Under the pieces are notes generated by a model. It searched no databases. It saw only the letters and a program-made list of their open reading frames with translations, and was not told where the DNA came from. From the NCBI GenBank assembly GCA_039545275.1, contig BCHS01000010.1, positions 496,001 through 560,000 on the forward strand: DNA of 64,000 nucleotides. The letters are read 5' to 3'. This DNA comes from Pseudomicrostroma phylloplanum. Lineage: Eukaryota; Basidiomycota; Exobasidiomycetes; Microstromatales. The position numbers and the translations under genes were made by a program. The first letter of the stretch is position 1; every line of letters starts with the position of its first letter. Positions 23,601 through 34,879 of this stretch are shown here, piece after piece.

Positions 23601-23704
23601 GACATTGACGTCGCAAGTGAGGATTCCAAGGATGGCACTGGAGAGCTGGAGGATTGTTTGGAAAAGGCTGAGTAGGAGCCTGCCGAAGGACTGATAGTAT
23701 TCAT
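20684..23704 (-). CDS. RIM101: pH-response zinc-finger transcription factor PacC/Rim101
   Basis: A single-exon gene of 1006 aa. Three C2H2 fingers lie near the N-terminus: CQWNDCG...HLCNDH (about 79-102), [23 protein letters not shown] (split fragments, about 115-137) and [21 protein letters not shown] (about 145-165). The spacing and the [12 protein letters not shown] and [10 protein letters not shown] motifs are diagnostic of PacC/Rim101. The rest is Ser/Gln/His-rich, with two YPSL motifs at about 642 and 855, the type bound by the Rim20/PalA scaffold during proteolytic activation, and an acidic C-terminus. The frame extends upstream to a non-ATG codon; ATG at 23704 is the first usable start. 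The 1.6-kb upstream region is dense in its own predicted binding core. Confidence 0.95.
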   Translation of the reverse strand: MNTISPSAGSYSAFSKQSSSSPVPSLESSLATSMSRASSTRSMSPSGAASSRGSVSMGSDARTDDSNAGDDDSFSLVVCQWNDCGQTYDDPEVLYQHLCNDHVGRKSTNNLCLTCHWVGCDAICAKRDHITSHLRVHTPLKPHSCASCGKMFKRPQDLKKHERIHTEDHQLKQAQTKVHKQQASALAKENTKRQQQQQQAEERRFHQQQQAHLAHQHRHQGAMAGPPHSQLHQQYQPFAGNVFPSHGSAGFYPPGGPMSTHRGYTSDWTQSMRQHSPTAPGRLIPQHERRDGSVSSLASLSPSSSHLSTPYSSEASPKNYHQQAQQNTQSMMGGEYPLNSSYLALASGSQRSKPSEDTNSYTFLGQGSRASSIASSTSLKRGYEDLLSGVDGLLEDTRKKRPSESHSLPDVDHSYSSLVGASPAYDASMADKLSSTFGGTLDDAMLQALLNGSSVDDTGANGPHQGPHQMPTFALNGLPAASQGAHRGAPTVAPTTAAASAPAFSASIPTDPSKLAELNHFLLQLGSSAARDLNGAMSSQGNNVRHPSSNGPFDTASFDMNSLGAMGLTNIAGFDSSLFSNVDASYLDLSQQQQQPRAIAGMPRQQGPVSSGSFHSHQQQHTAQGSGGHHSAGFASQTGNLYPSLAPHHGQPTMAQSQHQPQIQHPPYGSGAASFDSVRMPRGAGVKPTLSSVDSGSRTFRRVDPLMRAAPSARPDRLADTEMHDVEDRKSSLAPIRTNQPMTATSSDERHDDAAHILASIDATRHSAPSVAAAETGRPGPILPSISSLLSSRDLPPPPALGGGAHAWRPSRRDSYGAPIDTRTATPSSTGSPTETTSSTSTFRSTSPAAQSPLYPSLPSSEKSGADTIMANLALASGSSGDVSLDTRIRHVKLIKSLLIAINYPERLQSILGRAQPEAGTDEMDEEDEAKEHDEEMHDDSRCTPRPESTPTAFKKEEDVETDELNDTPPTSKSASKDWLSTVVGPKTDTSADRLRRTGQQDGVDV

Positions 23705-25313
23705 TCCTTGGTGGGTGAAGCCCTCTCGAAGTCGTGGGGCGTAAGGAGGGAGCAAGCGTCTGATAGAGAGACTGACAGGCTCAGGGATCGTTCACCTGCG
23801 GAGGGATTTCTTTGCTGCCGAACGTGTGTGACGCTGTTGCCTGTGCGATGCTGTGCAGATGTATGGATATAAGGCAAAGGAAACACGGGTGGATACGATG
23901 GGAGTGGTTAGTGGAGAAGGAGGAGGGAGGGAGGGTATGTGAGAGAAGGTGACTGGATGTCGTTGCTGTCGATTAGATCGAGCGGGTGAAAGATGGAGGG
24001 GGAGGAGGAGGGTGGGGGGGCATCGGGAGGGGGAAGGGAGTGGGACGCCAAGACATAGGGCACACCCGCGGCCAAGGGCGACGCTGCCCCCGCCCACGCA
24101 GACCGACGACGGCATCATCCATCCTTGTCGCCGTCAGTCGCGGGCTAGCCGAGAGCGGCACCTCGGCAGAGGAAGAGTTGCATCGGCAGGCCCTGTCCAT
24201 CCGCGCCTTGGCACCACCTCTGTACCTTGATCCTCCGCCCGGCGTCATTCAGCTCCGACCAAGCCGGTGCCGGGATGCAGGCAGGCAAGCAGGCAAGCAA
24301 GCAAGCACAACGCGGCCAAGCCAAGGCTGTTCTGCCTGTCTGTCCCCCCGCTTGGTGCCACGTGGTAAAGGTGCGGTCATCTTCTTGGCAAGGATTTGAC
24401 AGTGCGAGAGACCTCGGGGCAAGGGTCCGAGCGCCAAGGTGGCTAGGAATGCCAAGCATCCGCCAGTGCATCCATAATCTCACATCCATGGTGGCAGCCA
24501 GAATCCTCCGCATCTTTATCAACCCCATCGGTTCTTGGCGCCCGATACTGCTTCCATCTTGGCTTGGCTGGCGCTTGCACAGACGGGGACGTTCTATTCT
24601 GTCCCGGATCCGACGACGACAGTCCCCAGTATCCGCGCAGTACGGGGAGCCCTGGCCAGCCTTGTCACGCAGAACAGCTACAGTAGGTGGTGCGAAATAG
24701 CATCGCTAGACCTTGTCCTCGACTTTGTTTGCGAAGTGCTGCCTTGTCATGGTCTCATCATGTCTGATTGATGGGCAATTCTCTGCGCTACGACGTCCGG
24801 CCATCCCTGTTCGCAAAGCTTAGACGCCGTTGCTGTTTGCCAGACGGAGGCGTGAGGTCAATGTGTGCCTCCGTATAGTCAGAGACGACGGTCATGACCT
24901 ACAGTCTGTATTGTCGTCCGCTCTGTATTATTCAGACCCTCGCAAGATGTGTCCTACACCACCTGCCCCGTAGAGGAGGCGATGTGCTGCCTATCCGCCT
25001 AGGCGATCGAGTCTACGGCAAGCGCAGCCGTTCATCTCTCTCCTGACTGTGACTTGTAACTTTTGCAGGTCTGGACTAGTCTCACCAGCACTGATGCGCA
25101 CTCAGCAGCGAAGTCCGAAGCACATATCCCTCTTTCTCACTCTCTCTCTGTCTCTTCCCCCCCGTGGCCGGTGTCAGAGGAGCCGAGGCCAACGGAAAGG
25201 GCTCGGCGGAGGAATCTGCACCGCGCTCAGGCCACGCTCACCACGACGATCCTCCCAAAGGTAGGCTCCCCCCCTCCCTTCCTTCTTCAACCATTCCCTA
25301 CTCCACGAGCGGT
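23705..25313. other. Long divergent intergenic region RIM101 / RAV1
   Basis: This 1.6-kb interval between two divergent starts holds G-rich tracts (about 23985-24040), a GGCAAGCAA-type short repeat (24278-24306) and a dense cluster of GCCARG hexamers. Part of the right end could encode an upstream RAV1 exon: a candidate coding segment at about 25180-25260 is followed by a GTAGG donor-like site. I did not include it because no ATG leads into it. Confidence 0.6.
24047..24656. promoter_or_regulatory. Cluster of 12 PacC/Rim101 core sites (GCCARG)
   Basis: Reading both strands, GCCARG occurs at 24047, 24071, 24207(-), 24315, 24320, 24384(-), 24433, 24451, 24534(-), 24558(-), 24563(-) and 24651(-), positions being the left end of each hexamer. 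Eleven are GCCAAG. Two pairs overlap head to tail by one base. A random 610-bp stretch would be expected to hold fewer than one. The sites sit about 340-950 bp upstream of RIM101 and about 660-1270 bp upstream of RAV1. Confidence 0.7.
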
Positions 25314-28300
25314 ATGGCGCACGCCCACTCGTCGCAGGCTGCATCCTCATCCTCGACAAAGGCGTCGCTACTGCTCTCCGATTCGTCCTATGGCTCATCA
25401 CCTGCAGCCGCACGCGCTCTGCTCTCACATTATGCCTCGGCAGATGGTCGCAGGCTCGTCACTGCTCGAGCCATTCGGGATCAGGTTTGTCTCCTGGATA
25501 GCAACTTCGAGATCCTCTACACACTCGACTTCTGGGATGCTCTCACTGAGGGCATTGAAGTCGCTGAGGGAGAGGCAAAGCGGATACAGTGCTTGACAGT
25601 CAGGGAAGGCACAGAAGAGGGGCAGGTATTGGTGAGTGAGCAAAGCATAAGAGGTGTCGTATTTAGGCGTGCTGTTTGGCGAGAGCGTCTCTTATATCAC
25701 CAACTTTTGGCAACAGATCTTCGCCGCAATAGCAGCTCGCATCGTCGTCTGGGCAGCGTCCAATGTTTCCTCCTCCTCGACGAAGCGCTGGCGAGTGCAC
25801 TCCACGCTCAATCTCGCCGATACAGCGACCTCTCTCGACTTCGATTCCGGGCGTCTACTCGTAGGCTGTGGTTCATCGCTACAGATCTGGAACCTACACG
25901 ATGGTCGCCTGTGGCGTGAGAGCTGGAAGGTCGAAGCCCCGCGACCGATCAGGCTCTGCTCTTTCAGCCCTCTTGGATCAAGCTTCGCAGCATGCAGCGA
26001 GGAGGACAGGAGAGTCATTGTGTGGCAGATCAAGAAGGCGCCGGCGTCGAGACCAAAGAGGACAGCCATTCTGCCGCATGCAAGCTATGTCGTTGATATG
26101 ACATGGAGAGGCATGCCGGATCCCAGCAGGTGAGATAGACGACTTGGAGACGACAGACCTGAAAGCCTTTAACCGCTGATTGACTCCAATCTTTACTTCG
26201 CTTCCACAGCCAAAGTGACATCTTGATCACCCGCTCACAAGACGGCGCTGCGCGTGTTTGGGCTCCTGTGATAGATGAGCCCGCATCTCTCCGCCTATCG
26301 GCCACCATCGACGCTGCCTCATTCGGCAAGCGTAGCCCAGGAAACACCGATACGATCGAGCCCATCTTCTATCTTGACGCCGCCACAATAGCATCTGTCC
26401 TGCGAGCTAACATCAACCTGCTGGAGCGAGACATACAAATGTCCGAAGTAGGTCTCTCGGACTCCGATCAGCCCTCAGCCAGTCGCGATCTCGATGCAAA
26501 GCGTACAAGACACAAGCGACTACAGCACATGATCAGTGATACTCCGGACGTGTTCATACGGTTTCAAGAAGATGGCACGATTGTCATGAGAGCATTAGCG
26601 AGCATTGATCGGAGACCACCTACCCTCTTACAAGCATACACTGTTCTCAAGCTAGCAAATCCTCTACATCCCATCAGGTCCGGCGAGATCGGCAATGTCG
26701 ACTTGGTCCCGCTCAGTGTTCCGCCCGGTCAAAGCAGCGAAGCGGCTCTCGGCGTACTCCACTTGCATAGTCGAGATGGCGGCAGAACCCTGGCTGCCGA
26801 CTTCAACCCGTCCTTGTTCTTCGATGGGCAAGGTATGGGTCTCGTCAAGAGGAACAAAACCTTAGAGTCCAGCCATGGAGGCAAGGTCCGAGCTATGGTC
26901 AGCACTCGTCACAGACAAGTCCTCTCCGTAGACGATGCCGGATGTATCACGCAGTGGACAACTGCATTGTCTGGTAGGTTATCACCACAGAAGCGTAGTC
27001 TTATGACGAGCCAGCGGAGATCGGAGATACCGAGACTCCGTCACGATGACCGCTTGTTGGCAGGTCACGACGAAGGCACCGTAGTATGGCACAGCAGCAC
27101 ACACAGTCTGCTGCACTATCGCAATAGCAGTACAAAGCCCGAGAAGCTTATAGGGCTGGCTGAGCAGGACGAGCCAGTCTTCGGGACATTCGATCACGGA
27201 GGTACCACCTTTACGATAGTCACAGTACAAGGTATTGTGCATGAGTGGCATTTGGCAAGCTCTTCCGGCTCCCATAAAAGTGCTGCAACATCTAGCGGAT
27301 TGGATGGGTCCGGAGCTCTCAAGCTTGCACTTGCGCCCGCGAACGAATCAGTGGGATCCAATGCTTCCTTTGCTACAGTCTCTGTCGATGTCCAAGTCAC
27401 ACTATGGCAACGTGAGCAAGCCAGTGACCGCTGGACCCGCGTAGGCCGATCCGTCCATACCAGCTTGGGCGATCATGTCAGATGTTCCGCGACTTCAGGT
27501 GGCCTGCTTGCAGTGAGCGGCAGCCAGAGTAATCAGGGCCAAAGTAAAGGGCGGGCACGCTCATGCCTTCAGATCTTTGATCTCGCCGCTTCGGACTTTG
27601 ATACGGTACTGCAGTTTTCGCATGTCGATGACGCCGAGGAGGAGGATGTAATCATATCGCTTGATTGGTTGGAGCTAGCGAACAATTCTTGCATCTTGGC
27701 CGTCAGTAGACAGCATCGGATAGAAGTATGGACAGAGGCAACGCGCGGACCGCACGATACTGTCAACGACGGAGGCAAGCCGGCCTGGGCGATTCTAGCA
27801 ACATACGACTTGACTCAGATCACAAGACAGGCCTTCACAGCATGCCGGTGGGCACAACACCATACGCTTATCGTCTCCACTGGTCACCAAGTACATAGCC
27901 TCGGTCCACTCCTGACGACAGCTGGGACCCCAGATTCGACAACCGACTTGGGCCAGGCCGCTGGAGAGCAGACTGGACCACTTCCTGTATATCATCCAGT
28001 GCTGCTGTCACAGCTTCTCCTGCTCGGCAAGACGGAAGTCGTGATCAAGGTAGTGCAAGGACTAGCAAAGCCTCTGGAAGAGACCCCTCTGGGAGAAAGG
28101 CCGAATTTGAGCGCTCTGAATGAGATCGATGCAGAGCACTTGAGCAGTGCCAAGCGAAACGGGGCTGATGCGCCAGCAGGACAGGAGGTCCACGATTCAC
28201 TATTCACAGACGAAAGCAACGAAGACGAGAGAGCACGGTCGACTCTGAGCTTGGACATTGTGGAGAGGCTATGTGGCAGATTACAAACAATGTCCCTGCC

Positions 28301-29951
28301 ACGCATGGCCCTGAGAGAGTCTCAACAGCTCTCCCTGCTCATCCAATGCCTGCTGGACATCAGCGAGCGCAAGCAGATCGTCGATGCGAACGGCTGGCGC
28401 TACCTTACGGCTTTGAGAATGCAGCGCGAATTGCACAAACTGACAGCTCAGGAGAAGGTGAACGATAGCATACTCGCTGCGGGCAAGACCTCGGCCTCCG
28501 TCACTGCGATGTCTCTGATCAACGGAACAAGCAGCGCATCAGTCTCTGGTCTTCCGACGTTCCACCTTGCCAGCCGAGATACTGTCTGGGCCCTCCACTC
28601 TGCAACGCAGGAAGCTATCGTATCAAGTCTCAAAGAGACCTTTGGCGATAAGCTCACATGGCCGGTCGCTCGGTCCACAGGTCTCTTCTACTTCCTCCCA
28701 CCCGCCTCTGCCAGCCCTCTGCTGCTAGACCTGGCTGAGCAAGTGGCGCGGGATCAGTACTCTCTCACTCGAGATCCCGTGTCTTGCTCGCTGCTCTATT
28801 ATGCACTGGGCAAGAGGAAGCTGGTCTTGGGATTGTGGAGACAAGCTGCAGGCCACCCTGAACAGAAGAAGATGCTGCAGTTCTTGACGAAGGACTTTGA
28901 AGAAGAGAGGTGGAGGACTGCTGCGTGCAAGAATGCTTTTGCGCTGCTGAGTCAAAGAAGGTTTGGTGAGTAGAGTGAAGAGGAGGCCTCATCGTAATTC
29001 AATGTTCTTGGCAAGGAAGAAGCTGACCAAATGTGTTGACCACCCCTTGCAGAATTTGCCGCCTCATTCTTCATGCTTGTCGATTCGGTTCAGGATGCGG
29101 TAAACGTCTGCATCAAGAACCTCAATGACATCGATTTGGCCGTTGCACTTGTACGCATCAAGGAAGGACGAGATGATGGTCCACTCTTTGTCAAGCTCGT
29201 AAAGACGAGAATCTTGCCGCTCGCTTTTGATGGGCATGATCGCTATCTAGCCCACTGGGCATTCTGGCGGCTCGGACAGCGAGAGATGGCGGTGCGCGTA
29301 CTGTGTACCTCAATGGACCTTCTACGCAGCGACGTCAAATCCTTACCGCCGTCAGTCTCCGATGCGTCACCCCGGGTCGCTCGATACGAGGATGTCTCTC
29401 TTGCGGTCCTGTACCTGCAGATGAGCAAAAGGGGCATCTCCATTGATCGCGACTCTCGCTTTGCAAAGCACATGGAGAAGGTGCTGAAGCGTCTGGGCTG
29501 CCATCTTGTAGCAGAGACTCTGCTCGCCGAATGGGAGTACAACCCATACGTCGAGCCACAAGCTCAGCAGCTGAGCAGCGAAGCTGCTGTTGACGTGGAC
29601 ACGGCACAGACCATACCCGCGCAAGAATCTGAAGTGCTGGAAGAGACGAAAGCTCCGAGCAGGACCGATGCACAGGCTTTGGACACTGCGGATGATGCGT
29701 TGGCCAGCTTGAATTCCTCCAGCGCTGCAACAATGTCCGAGCCCACGACAACTGCCCCTCCGCCCAGCGACGAGAAAACGAACGGTACCTCAGAGAGACC
29801 CCGCGAAGCAGCCGATGACGAAGCGGCGGAGGAGAAGAAAAAGGAGACCCGGAAGAAGCCAGGAGGGGGTGTGGCCAACCTGATCAGTTCTGCAAAGAAC
29901 GCAGATCAGCAAGGTGCCCAAGAATTTGACTTTGGCAGCTTTGGCTTCTGA
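25314..29951 (+). CDS. RAV1: RAVE complex subunit Rav1 (V-ATPase assembly)
   Basis: Rav1 is the scaffold of the RAVE complex that reassembles the vacuolar H+-ATPase. Exons 25314-25631, 25717-26129, 26210-28965 and 29053-29951 give about 1461 aa. The N-terminal two thirds carry degenerate WD repeats (for example IVVWAASN, SSLQIWNLHDGRLW, RVIVWQIKK). The C-terminal Rav1 domain is clear: SRDTVWALHSATQEAI, YALGKRKLVLGLWRQA, FLTKDFEEERWRTAACKNAF, then FAASFFMLVDSVQDAVNVC with LAHWAFWRLGQR. The last part is an acidic, Lys-rich tail ending FDFGSFGF. The exact N-terminus is uncertain; the ATG chosen is the first in frame. The gene is divergent from RIM101. Confidence 0.92.
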
Positions 29952-30318
29952 TGGAAGTTGTGCTTACTTCGCGCAGGTCAGTTATTGAGAGAGCTCGTTG
30001 TCGGTCGCCAGGACACTTTGTGTAGCTAGCTGCCTGGGTGCCAAGAGATCGCCCAGCCATACTCTAATCTATCTTCCACGTCCGCCACGTGCGCGTCTAG
30101 TCTAGTCCAGGCTGAGCCTTCCACATCGCCCCTGCCTGCCTGTCTGTCTGAGTCTGCGCCGGATCCGATGGCACGGGCGACGCTCTGACTGCTTCCCCCC
30201 GCTTCCTTCCTACCATCGATCAGTCCGTAACCCGCACCTCACCTCACCTCACCTCGTCTTCCCACCTCCCCAGCCTCTTTCCCTACCCGCCCATACCGCC
30301 TCGCCGATCTTACCAATC
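29952..30318. other. Intergenic
   Basis: This 367-bp stretch lies between RAV1 and SND3 on the same strand. It contains CACCT pentamer repeats at about 30235-30255 in a pyrimidine-rich tract just upstream of SND3. Confidence 0.5.
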
Positions 30319-31143
30319 ATGAACGCAGCAGTGACCAACATGGCGGTGATGATGGGTGCGATGCAAGTGGCCAAGCGGATCCCCTTTGAGGAGGAACCAG
30401 TGTATATCGTCTATGCCCGAGTGGCCTACATCTCTGCGCAGCTCTTGGTGTTGCTCATCAACTTTTACATGTCGATGAAGGTGAGTGGTACTTGCGGTGC
30501 AGTACAGGAGCTGCTGCTGCTGCTGCTGCTGCTGCTGATGGAGCAGGGCGGGGTAGTTGTGCCAGATGGGGTTGACAATAATACAGCCGAGTCCTGACCA
30601 CACCTCCCTTTGCCTCCCCTTTGCATTCCCGATGACAGGTCAAGAAGGCCAACGATCTGACCGTCCTCAAGTACGTCGGTCCCAAATCCGCCATGTCCCA
30701 AGAACCAGGCGAGCTGGTCACAACCACTCACAGGGATTATGACCTGCAGGAAATCTCAAAGGCAATGAGGGGAGTGTACATGGGAATGGCAATGGTCGCT
30801 GGTATGCACTTCTACATGGGATACACGAACCCGTGAGTACACGCGAGCGGGCGGTCACCAGACTCTTGCTGTCCACAAACGCATGTACTAACCTCATCCC
30901 CTCCCCCCCGTTCTGCGCTCCTCCAGTCTGGTGATCCAATCCATCCTCCCTCTCAAGAACGTCTTTGAGTCCAACGAGGCCAAGATTTGGCTCTTTGGCA
31001 AGCAGGCCGCCGGCGATCTCAAGCGACCCTTCAAGGCTGCCCCTGGTCCTTTCGGAATGGGCGCCGCTGGTGGACCTGCTACGGATGCTGCCTCGATCAA
31101 GGAGGCTGAGAAGGCTGGTGCGCTGGGAAAGAAGGCCGAGTAG
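30319..31143 (+). CDS. SND3: SRP-independent targeting protein 3 / Pho88 family
   Basis: Snd3 (Pho88) is an ER membrane protein of the SND pathway, a backup route that targets membrane proteins to the ER independently of SRP and GET. Exons 30319-30480, 30639-30832 and 30927-31143 give 190 aa. The start MNAAVTNMAVMMGAMQVAKRIPFEEE is the family signature in two parts (VTNMAVMMGAMQVAKRIPFE), followed by RVAYISAQLLVLLINFYM, a second hydrophobic helix at AMRGVYMGMAMVAGMHFYMGY and a basic, Gly/Ala-rich tail ending LGKKAE. The first intron carries a CTG microsatellite. The older name reflects an indirect effect on phosphate uptake. Confidence 0.94.
30511..30537 (+). repeat. CTG trinucleotide microsatellite in SND3 intron 1
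   Basis: Nine consecutive CTG units lie within the intron 30481-30638. They do not touch coding sequence. Confidence 0.9.
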
Positions 31144-31544
31144 ATGCGTGAAGGTCTGGGTGGGAGGAGAGGGGCGGACTCGAAGAGAAAGGGAGGGAAG
31201 GAGATAGGGCTGGAGCTGGAGGCGGTGAGGACGCAAAGGGAGCTCACTGAGGTCTTCTGTGGCCCTTGAGAGGAATAGGGCGGGAAGCTGGACGAGCAGC
31301 AGACAAAACTCATGGCCTCCCGCATGCACTACACGAGCACTTTCGTGTGTCAATAGTATTGAATCCCGCACTTTACCTTGTGGTCATACAGCCCTGCCGG
31401 TGTCAGATTGATCTCATTGTGTAGGCGACGAGGCGTCGTGATATTGAATTTCGTGTAGCTGAAAGAAGAAGCACAAAGGGGTCCCTCGCCTCCTGGATCC
31501 TCTACCATCTGTTGCCCTCCTGCTCCCCCGCGCTCTCTCCCTCT
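31144..31544. other. Intergenic, convergent 3' ends
   Basis: This 401-bp gap separates the stop codons of SND3 and the carnitine acetyltransferase gene. No ORF of substance was seen. Confidence 0.55.
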
Positions 31545-33491
31545 TTACAACTTGGGCTTAGTGTCCTTCTTGCTCGCCAAACGATCATGCAGGTCCCTAA
31601 GCTCCACCGCGCTCTCATTAAGGTAGTGTCTCAGCTTATCCGCTCCCAATCCCAGCGAGGTAAGCGTAAACGTCAAGCTCCTCTCCTTGATCGCGTACGC
31701 GCACCCAAACCCATCTGGAGTGACCTCTCCATATCCCCAACAGTCGAATACCTCGCTGGAGATCTGACTCGTGCTGAGCTGCCAGTTGGACGATTTTGCA
31801 AAGGCCGCATCCGAGTAGATTGCGGGGGCCTTCTCGCCGTCCTTGAGGAGCTTCTTGAGACCAAAGAGATGGCGGTCAACCCCTTGCCCATCCGCAGCAC
31901 TAGTAGCATACGTCAAGTGCTGCTTCACTGCCGCCTGGAACTTAGCGGAGCGCTCCTCATCGCTCACTGATGGGTTCTCCATACTCTCTACAAAGTCCTG
32001 CGACTGCACAGAGCAGGAGCGGATCGTCTCTGTTCGACCCCAGCGGAACTTGCGCGTCTGAGCAGACTCGTACGTGGGTGCTGGCTTGCCGTTCATCTTA
32101 AAGTATGCCAACTGGATTACCATTTGTACCCAGGCGTCGGGAGAGCACTTGTACGCCTTGATTGCTCCCTTTCCATAGCCTTGGAAGTCGAGAACGGCGA
32201 GATCGTGCTTGGATTTGAGAGTGTCAAAGGAGCGCATGGCGGAGAGGATGTGCGACTCCACATTCTTGTTCAGCTTGAAGCTGATCTCCTTTGGCTCTGC
32301 CAACGAAGCAGCATCGGCACTCTCGCTGCCAAGGTCAATCTTGCCCGCCGCTAGGGCAGAGATGCAGAAGTCGTTGAGACGCAGAGTGGGAGTTCCATCC
32401 ATGGTCGAGTGCTCTCCCATGTAGCCCGACTTGCCGTTGCTGAAGACGATGAGCTGCTGCTTGTCGTAGAAGCGGTTCTTGCCATCTCCGTACCACAGCT
32501 GCCAGGCTGCCTCCTCCCTGGTCACTGGAGCCAAGTCGTCAAGGCAGACGACGATGATCGCAGACTGGATCCTCTCCAGAGCGGCCTCATTTGCAGGGTC
32601 AGCCTTGATTAGGGCCTGGCGAGACTCGAGCCAGTTGTCTCGGTTGTCAGAAGTGAGCGCTCCAACAGGATGAGTCTCTGGCGTTCGAGGGTCAGCGATG
32701 ATCTTCTCAATCTGCGCCTCAATCTGCGCGGCGCTCAGCTCCTTGCCAGACTTGTCCACTACGTCCACTTCAAAGTAGCGGCCGTGGCGGATAAAGACGA
32801 CGTGGTTGTACTTGTCAGCTGGGTACTTGACTGCTTCGTCCTCTCCAGCAGCAGGGAGACGTGAAGCATTGAACATCCAGGGGTATGAGGCGGAGCACAG
32901 CGCTCCAGTCTTGGTCTTCTCAGGTGCGAGCTCCTCGCTCTCTACCAGCTTCCTGAACTGCAGCATCGCCTTGAGCATCGCACCTGCCCTCTTTGGTGCA
33001 GTCCTCCTACTCTGGTCGTCCTTGTGTCCGTAAAAGTAGCTGACGTAGGGAACAACGGGATCACGGTAGGCCATGTAGGCTGTAGTGTTCCACCACGATG
33101 CCAGCCAGTTGCCCTCTGATTCGGGGCTCTGCGCTCGCTCCTGCAACCTCTTCTGCAGCTCCTTGAACAAGGCAGAGTCCTCGCCATCCAGGGCAGACTT
33201 GACTGCCGCCTCGGTCTTGGCGAGGGAAGAGCTGTCCTGGAAGGGACGGGTGGTCTGGAGGTACTTGTTCAATGTCTGCTCCAACGCTGGAACAGGCAGA
33301 GAGGGAAGAGAAGTCTGGGAAGCCAGCAGCTGGCCCTTGCCATTGGCGAGAGTCGAGGCCTTGAGGAGCATGGTCCGTCGCTGTTGCTGCTGGAATCGAG
33401 GTAGGGGAGAGGCGCGCTTGGTGTTGGATGTTGCTGCTGCGAAGCGAGTTGCCGTTTGACGAGAGAGGAGAGAAGATACGGCAGTGGGCAT
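31545..33491 (-). CDS. CAT2: Carnitine O-acetyltransferase
   Basis: Transfers acetyl groups between CoA and carnitine so that acetyl units can move between peroxisome, cytosol and mitochondrion. The gene is intronless, 648 aa. Visible choline/carnitine acyltransferase signatures are LPSLPVPALEQTL near the N-terminus, WWNTTAYMAYRDPVV, GYMGEHSTMDGTPT with the catalytic His, DFQGYGKGAIKAYKCSPDAW, TYESAQTRKFRWGRTETIRS and FDCWGYGEVTPDGFGCAYAI. The first 43 residues are Arg/Ser/Ala-rich and acid-free, like a mitochondrial presequence; an internal Met follows (TMLLKAS). The C-terminus is PKL, a plausible type-1 peroxisomal signal. The first ATG is 33491; the frame extends upstream only to a GTG. 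Confidence 0.96.
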   Translation of the reverse strand: MPTAVSSLLSRQTATRFAAATSNTKRASPLPRFQQQQRRTMLLKASTLANGKGQLLASQTSLPSLPVPALEQTLNKYLQTTRPFQDSSSLAKTEAAVKSALDGEDSALFKELQKRLQERAQSPESEGNWLASWWNTTAYMAYRDPVVPYVSYFYGHKDDQSRRTAPKRAGAMLKAMLQFRKLVESEELAPEKTKTGALCSASYPWMFNASRLPAAGEDEAVKYPADKYNHVVFIRHGRYFEVDVVDKSGKELSAAQIEAQIEKIIADPRTPETHPVGALTSDNRDNWLESRQALIKADPANEAALERIQSAIIVVCLDDLAPVTREEAAWQLWYGDGKNRFYDKQQLIVFSNGKSGYMGEHSTMDGTPTLRLNDFCISALAAGKIDLGSESADAASLAEPKEISFKLNKNVESHILSAMRSFDTLKSKHDLAVLDFQGYGKGAIKAYKCSPDAWVQMVIQLAYFKMNGKPAPTYESAQTRKFRWGRTETIRSCSVQSQDFVESMENPSVSDEERSAKFQAAVKQHLTYATSAADGQGVDRHLFGLKKLLKDGEKAPAIYSDAAFAKSSNWQLSTSQISSEVFDCWGYGEVTPDGFGCAYAIKERSLTFTLTSLGLGADKLRHYLNESAVELRDLHDRLASKKDTKPKL

Positions 33492-34030
33492 TCTTCTCAC
33501 CGGGACTACTTAGGCCTGGGGAGGGGAATGCTGGAGGAGGGGGTGAAGGGGAGGGGGGATGGCTTCGATGTGTGTCGAGGATGAGACGTAGATGGATGTA
33601 TGGCAAGGGGAGAAGGGAGTGAGAAAGGCAGATGTGTCCTTATGATCGACGTCACCAGCCACTTCTTAGTGGAACAAGTGCACCGGCGCATCCAGGGGGG
33701 AAAAGCCGGTCCAACCGCATCGCAGCCACTCCCGCCAAGCCACGCTTTCAGCTCCGCCTCGGATCCCCCGGCATCTGCCACCTTTTCCGGAACAGTGGGC
33801 GGGGCGGACATAAGTTGGTAAACGAAGGCTCGCAATGAATGTACATTGGGCGTAGCAGGTCAGGATGCTCATGGAGTGGTACAAGCAGCTCCTGTACGGT
33901 ACGTCTGAGATCAGTGGAAGCCATTTCGGCTGTTGCCATGGCGATGCAGCGTCTAGGTGGGCACAAGTCCAACTTCAGTGGCATCAGTTCTTCCTCACAC
34001 CATTGTCGGATTCACTCCCAGAGCCCCCGC
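33492..34030. other. Intergenic
   Basis: This 539-bp stretch lies between the CAT2 start and the stop of the next minus-strand gene. It holds the CAT2 promoter. Small ORFs on both strands have no recognisable content. Confidence 0.5.
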
Positions 34031-34879
34031 TCAGGCCCGGCTACAGATCGACCAGCCAGATAACAGCGTCGTGAGTAGGACAGCGACTATGCTCAGCAAG
34101 ACGGGCGATGCATGTAGCCCACTTGCTCCACTCTTGCATCCCGTGCATGTCCAGCCATCTGCAACCAGGAGTCAGCAGAAGCAGGCGGAGGACTGTCAGG
34201 AGAATCCTTCTACTTGCAAGCCGTTCCAAATTCTGTACTCACCAGCCAGTGCTGTGTAGCTCTGTGGGATGTACAGCGCAAAGTCCGTGTTCTCATTGGG
34301 GCTCATCAGTCCCGGGCTACTGCCAGCATCCAGCCCCCTCTCGTCAAAGATTTGCAGACGATACGTCTCCTGTACCAGTGCCGCCGATCCTTTTGCTACA
34401 GCAGACACACTATAGCTATATGGATTCCAGATGACTTCTGTAGCTGTAGCTGGCAGGCTTGTGATGGTATATGTGTTGGAGTTGCTAGTGCAGTAGGCTT
34501 GGATGGTCAGCGAAGTGCCATAGGAGAGGACTGAGGTGAAGTTCCAGGCGAAGGTGACATTGACCGCTGGAGCAATCTTGTAGTATGAGGCGTCTTTTGT
34601 CTGGTTGGGCAAAGTGACCGTCAGACCTCCGGCGGCGGCAGTCGAAGCAATGGTCGCGCTGGTGGTGGTTGCCGCTGTGGTTACTGATGCTGATGGAGTG
34701 ACGGGGTTGACCTGGCCCCAGACTGCCGAGGTACAGTACAGTATCAGGAGTAGCAGCGTCTGAAGTACTGAAGTAGTGAAGAGGCGGTACGACCGAGGAG
34801 CATACATTGTCCTCGCGTGGCTCCTGGACGTTGCCATTGTGCGGTCAGGTCTTCCCATCAGAAGACGAAACGCTTCCAT
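34031..34879 (-). CDS. Secreted/membrane protein, DUF7137-like
   Basis: Exons 34243-34879 and 34031-34158 give 254 aa from the first ATG, or 230 aa from the ATG at 34807. The second start places a strong signal peptide (LLLLILYCTSAVWG) near the N-terminus and is my preference for the mature product. After a Ser/Thr/Ala stretch comes a conserved fungal domain: VNVTFAWNFTSVLSYGTSLTI, then ATEVIWNPYSYS, TYRLQIFDERG, GLMSPNENTDFALYIPQSYTALAD and the Cys-containing GWTCTGC. The C-terminus is hydrophobic and short-tailed, so it could be a single-pass or GPI protein. I associate this pattern with DUF7137; molecular function is unknown. Confidence 0.78.

Noticed and set aside
25164..25313. N-terminal extension of RAV1 upstream of the chosen ATG
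   Set aside because: The frame is open but starts with GTG, and a GTAGG donor-like site suggests a possible intron; there was not enough evidence to extend the gene.
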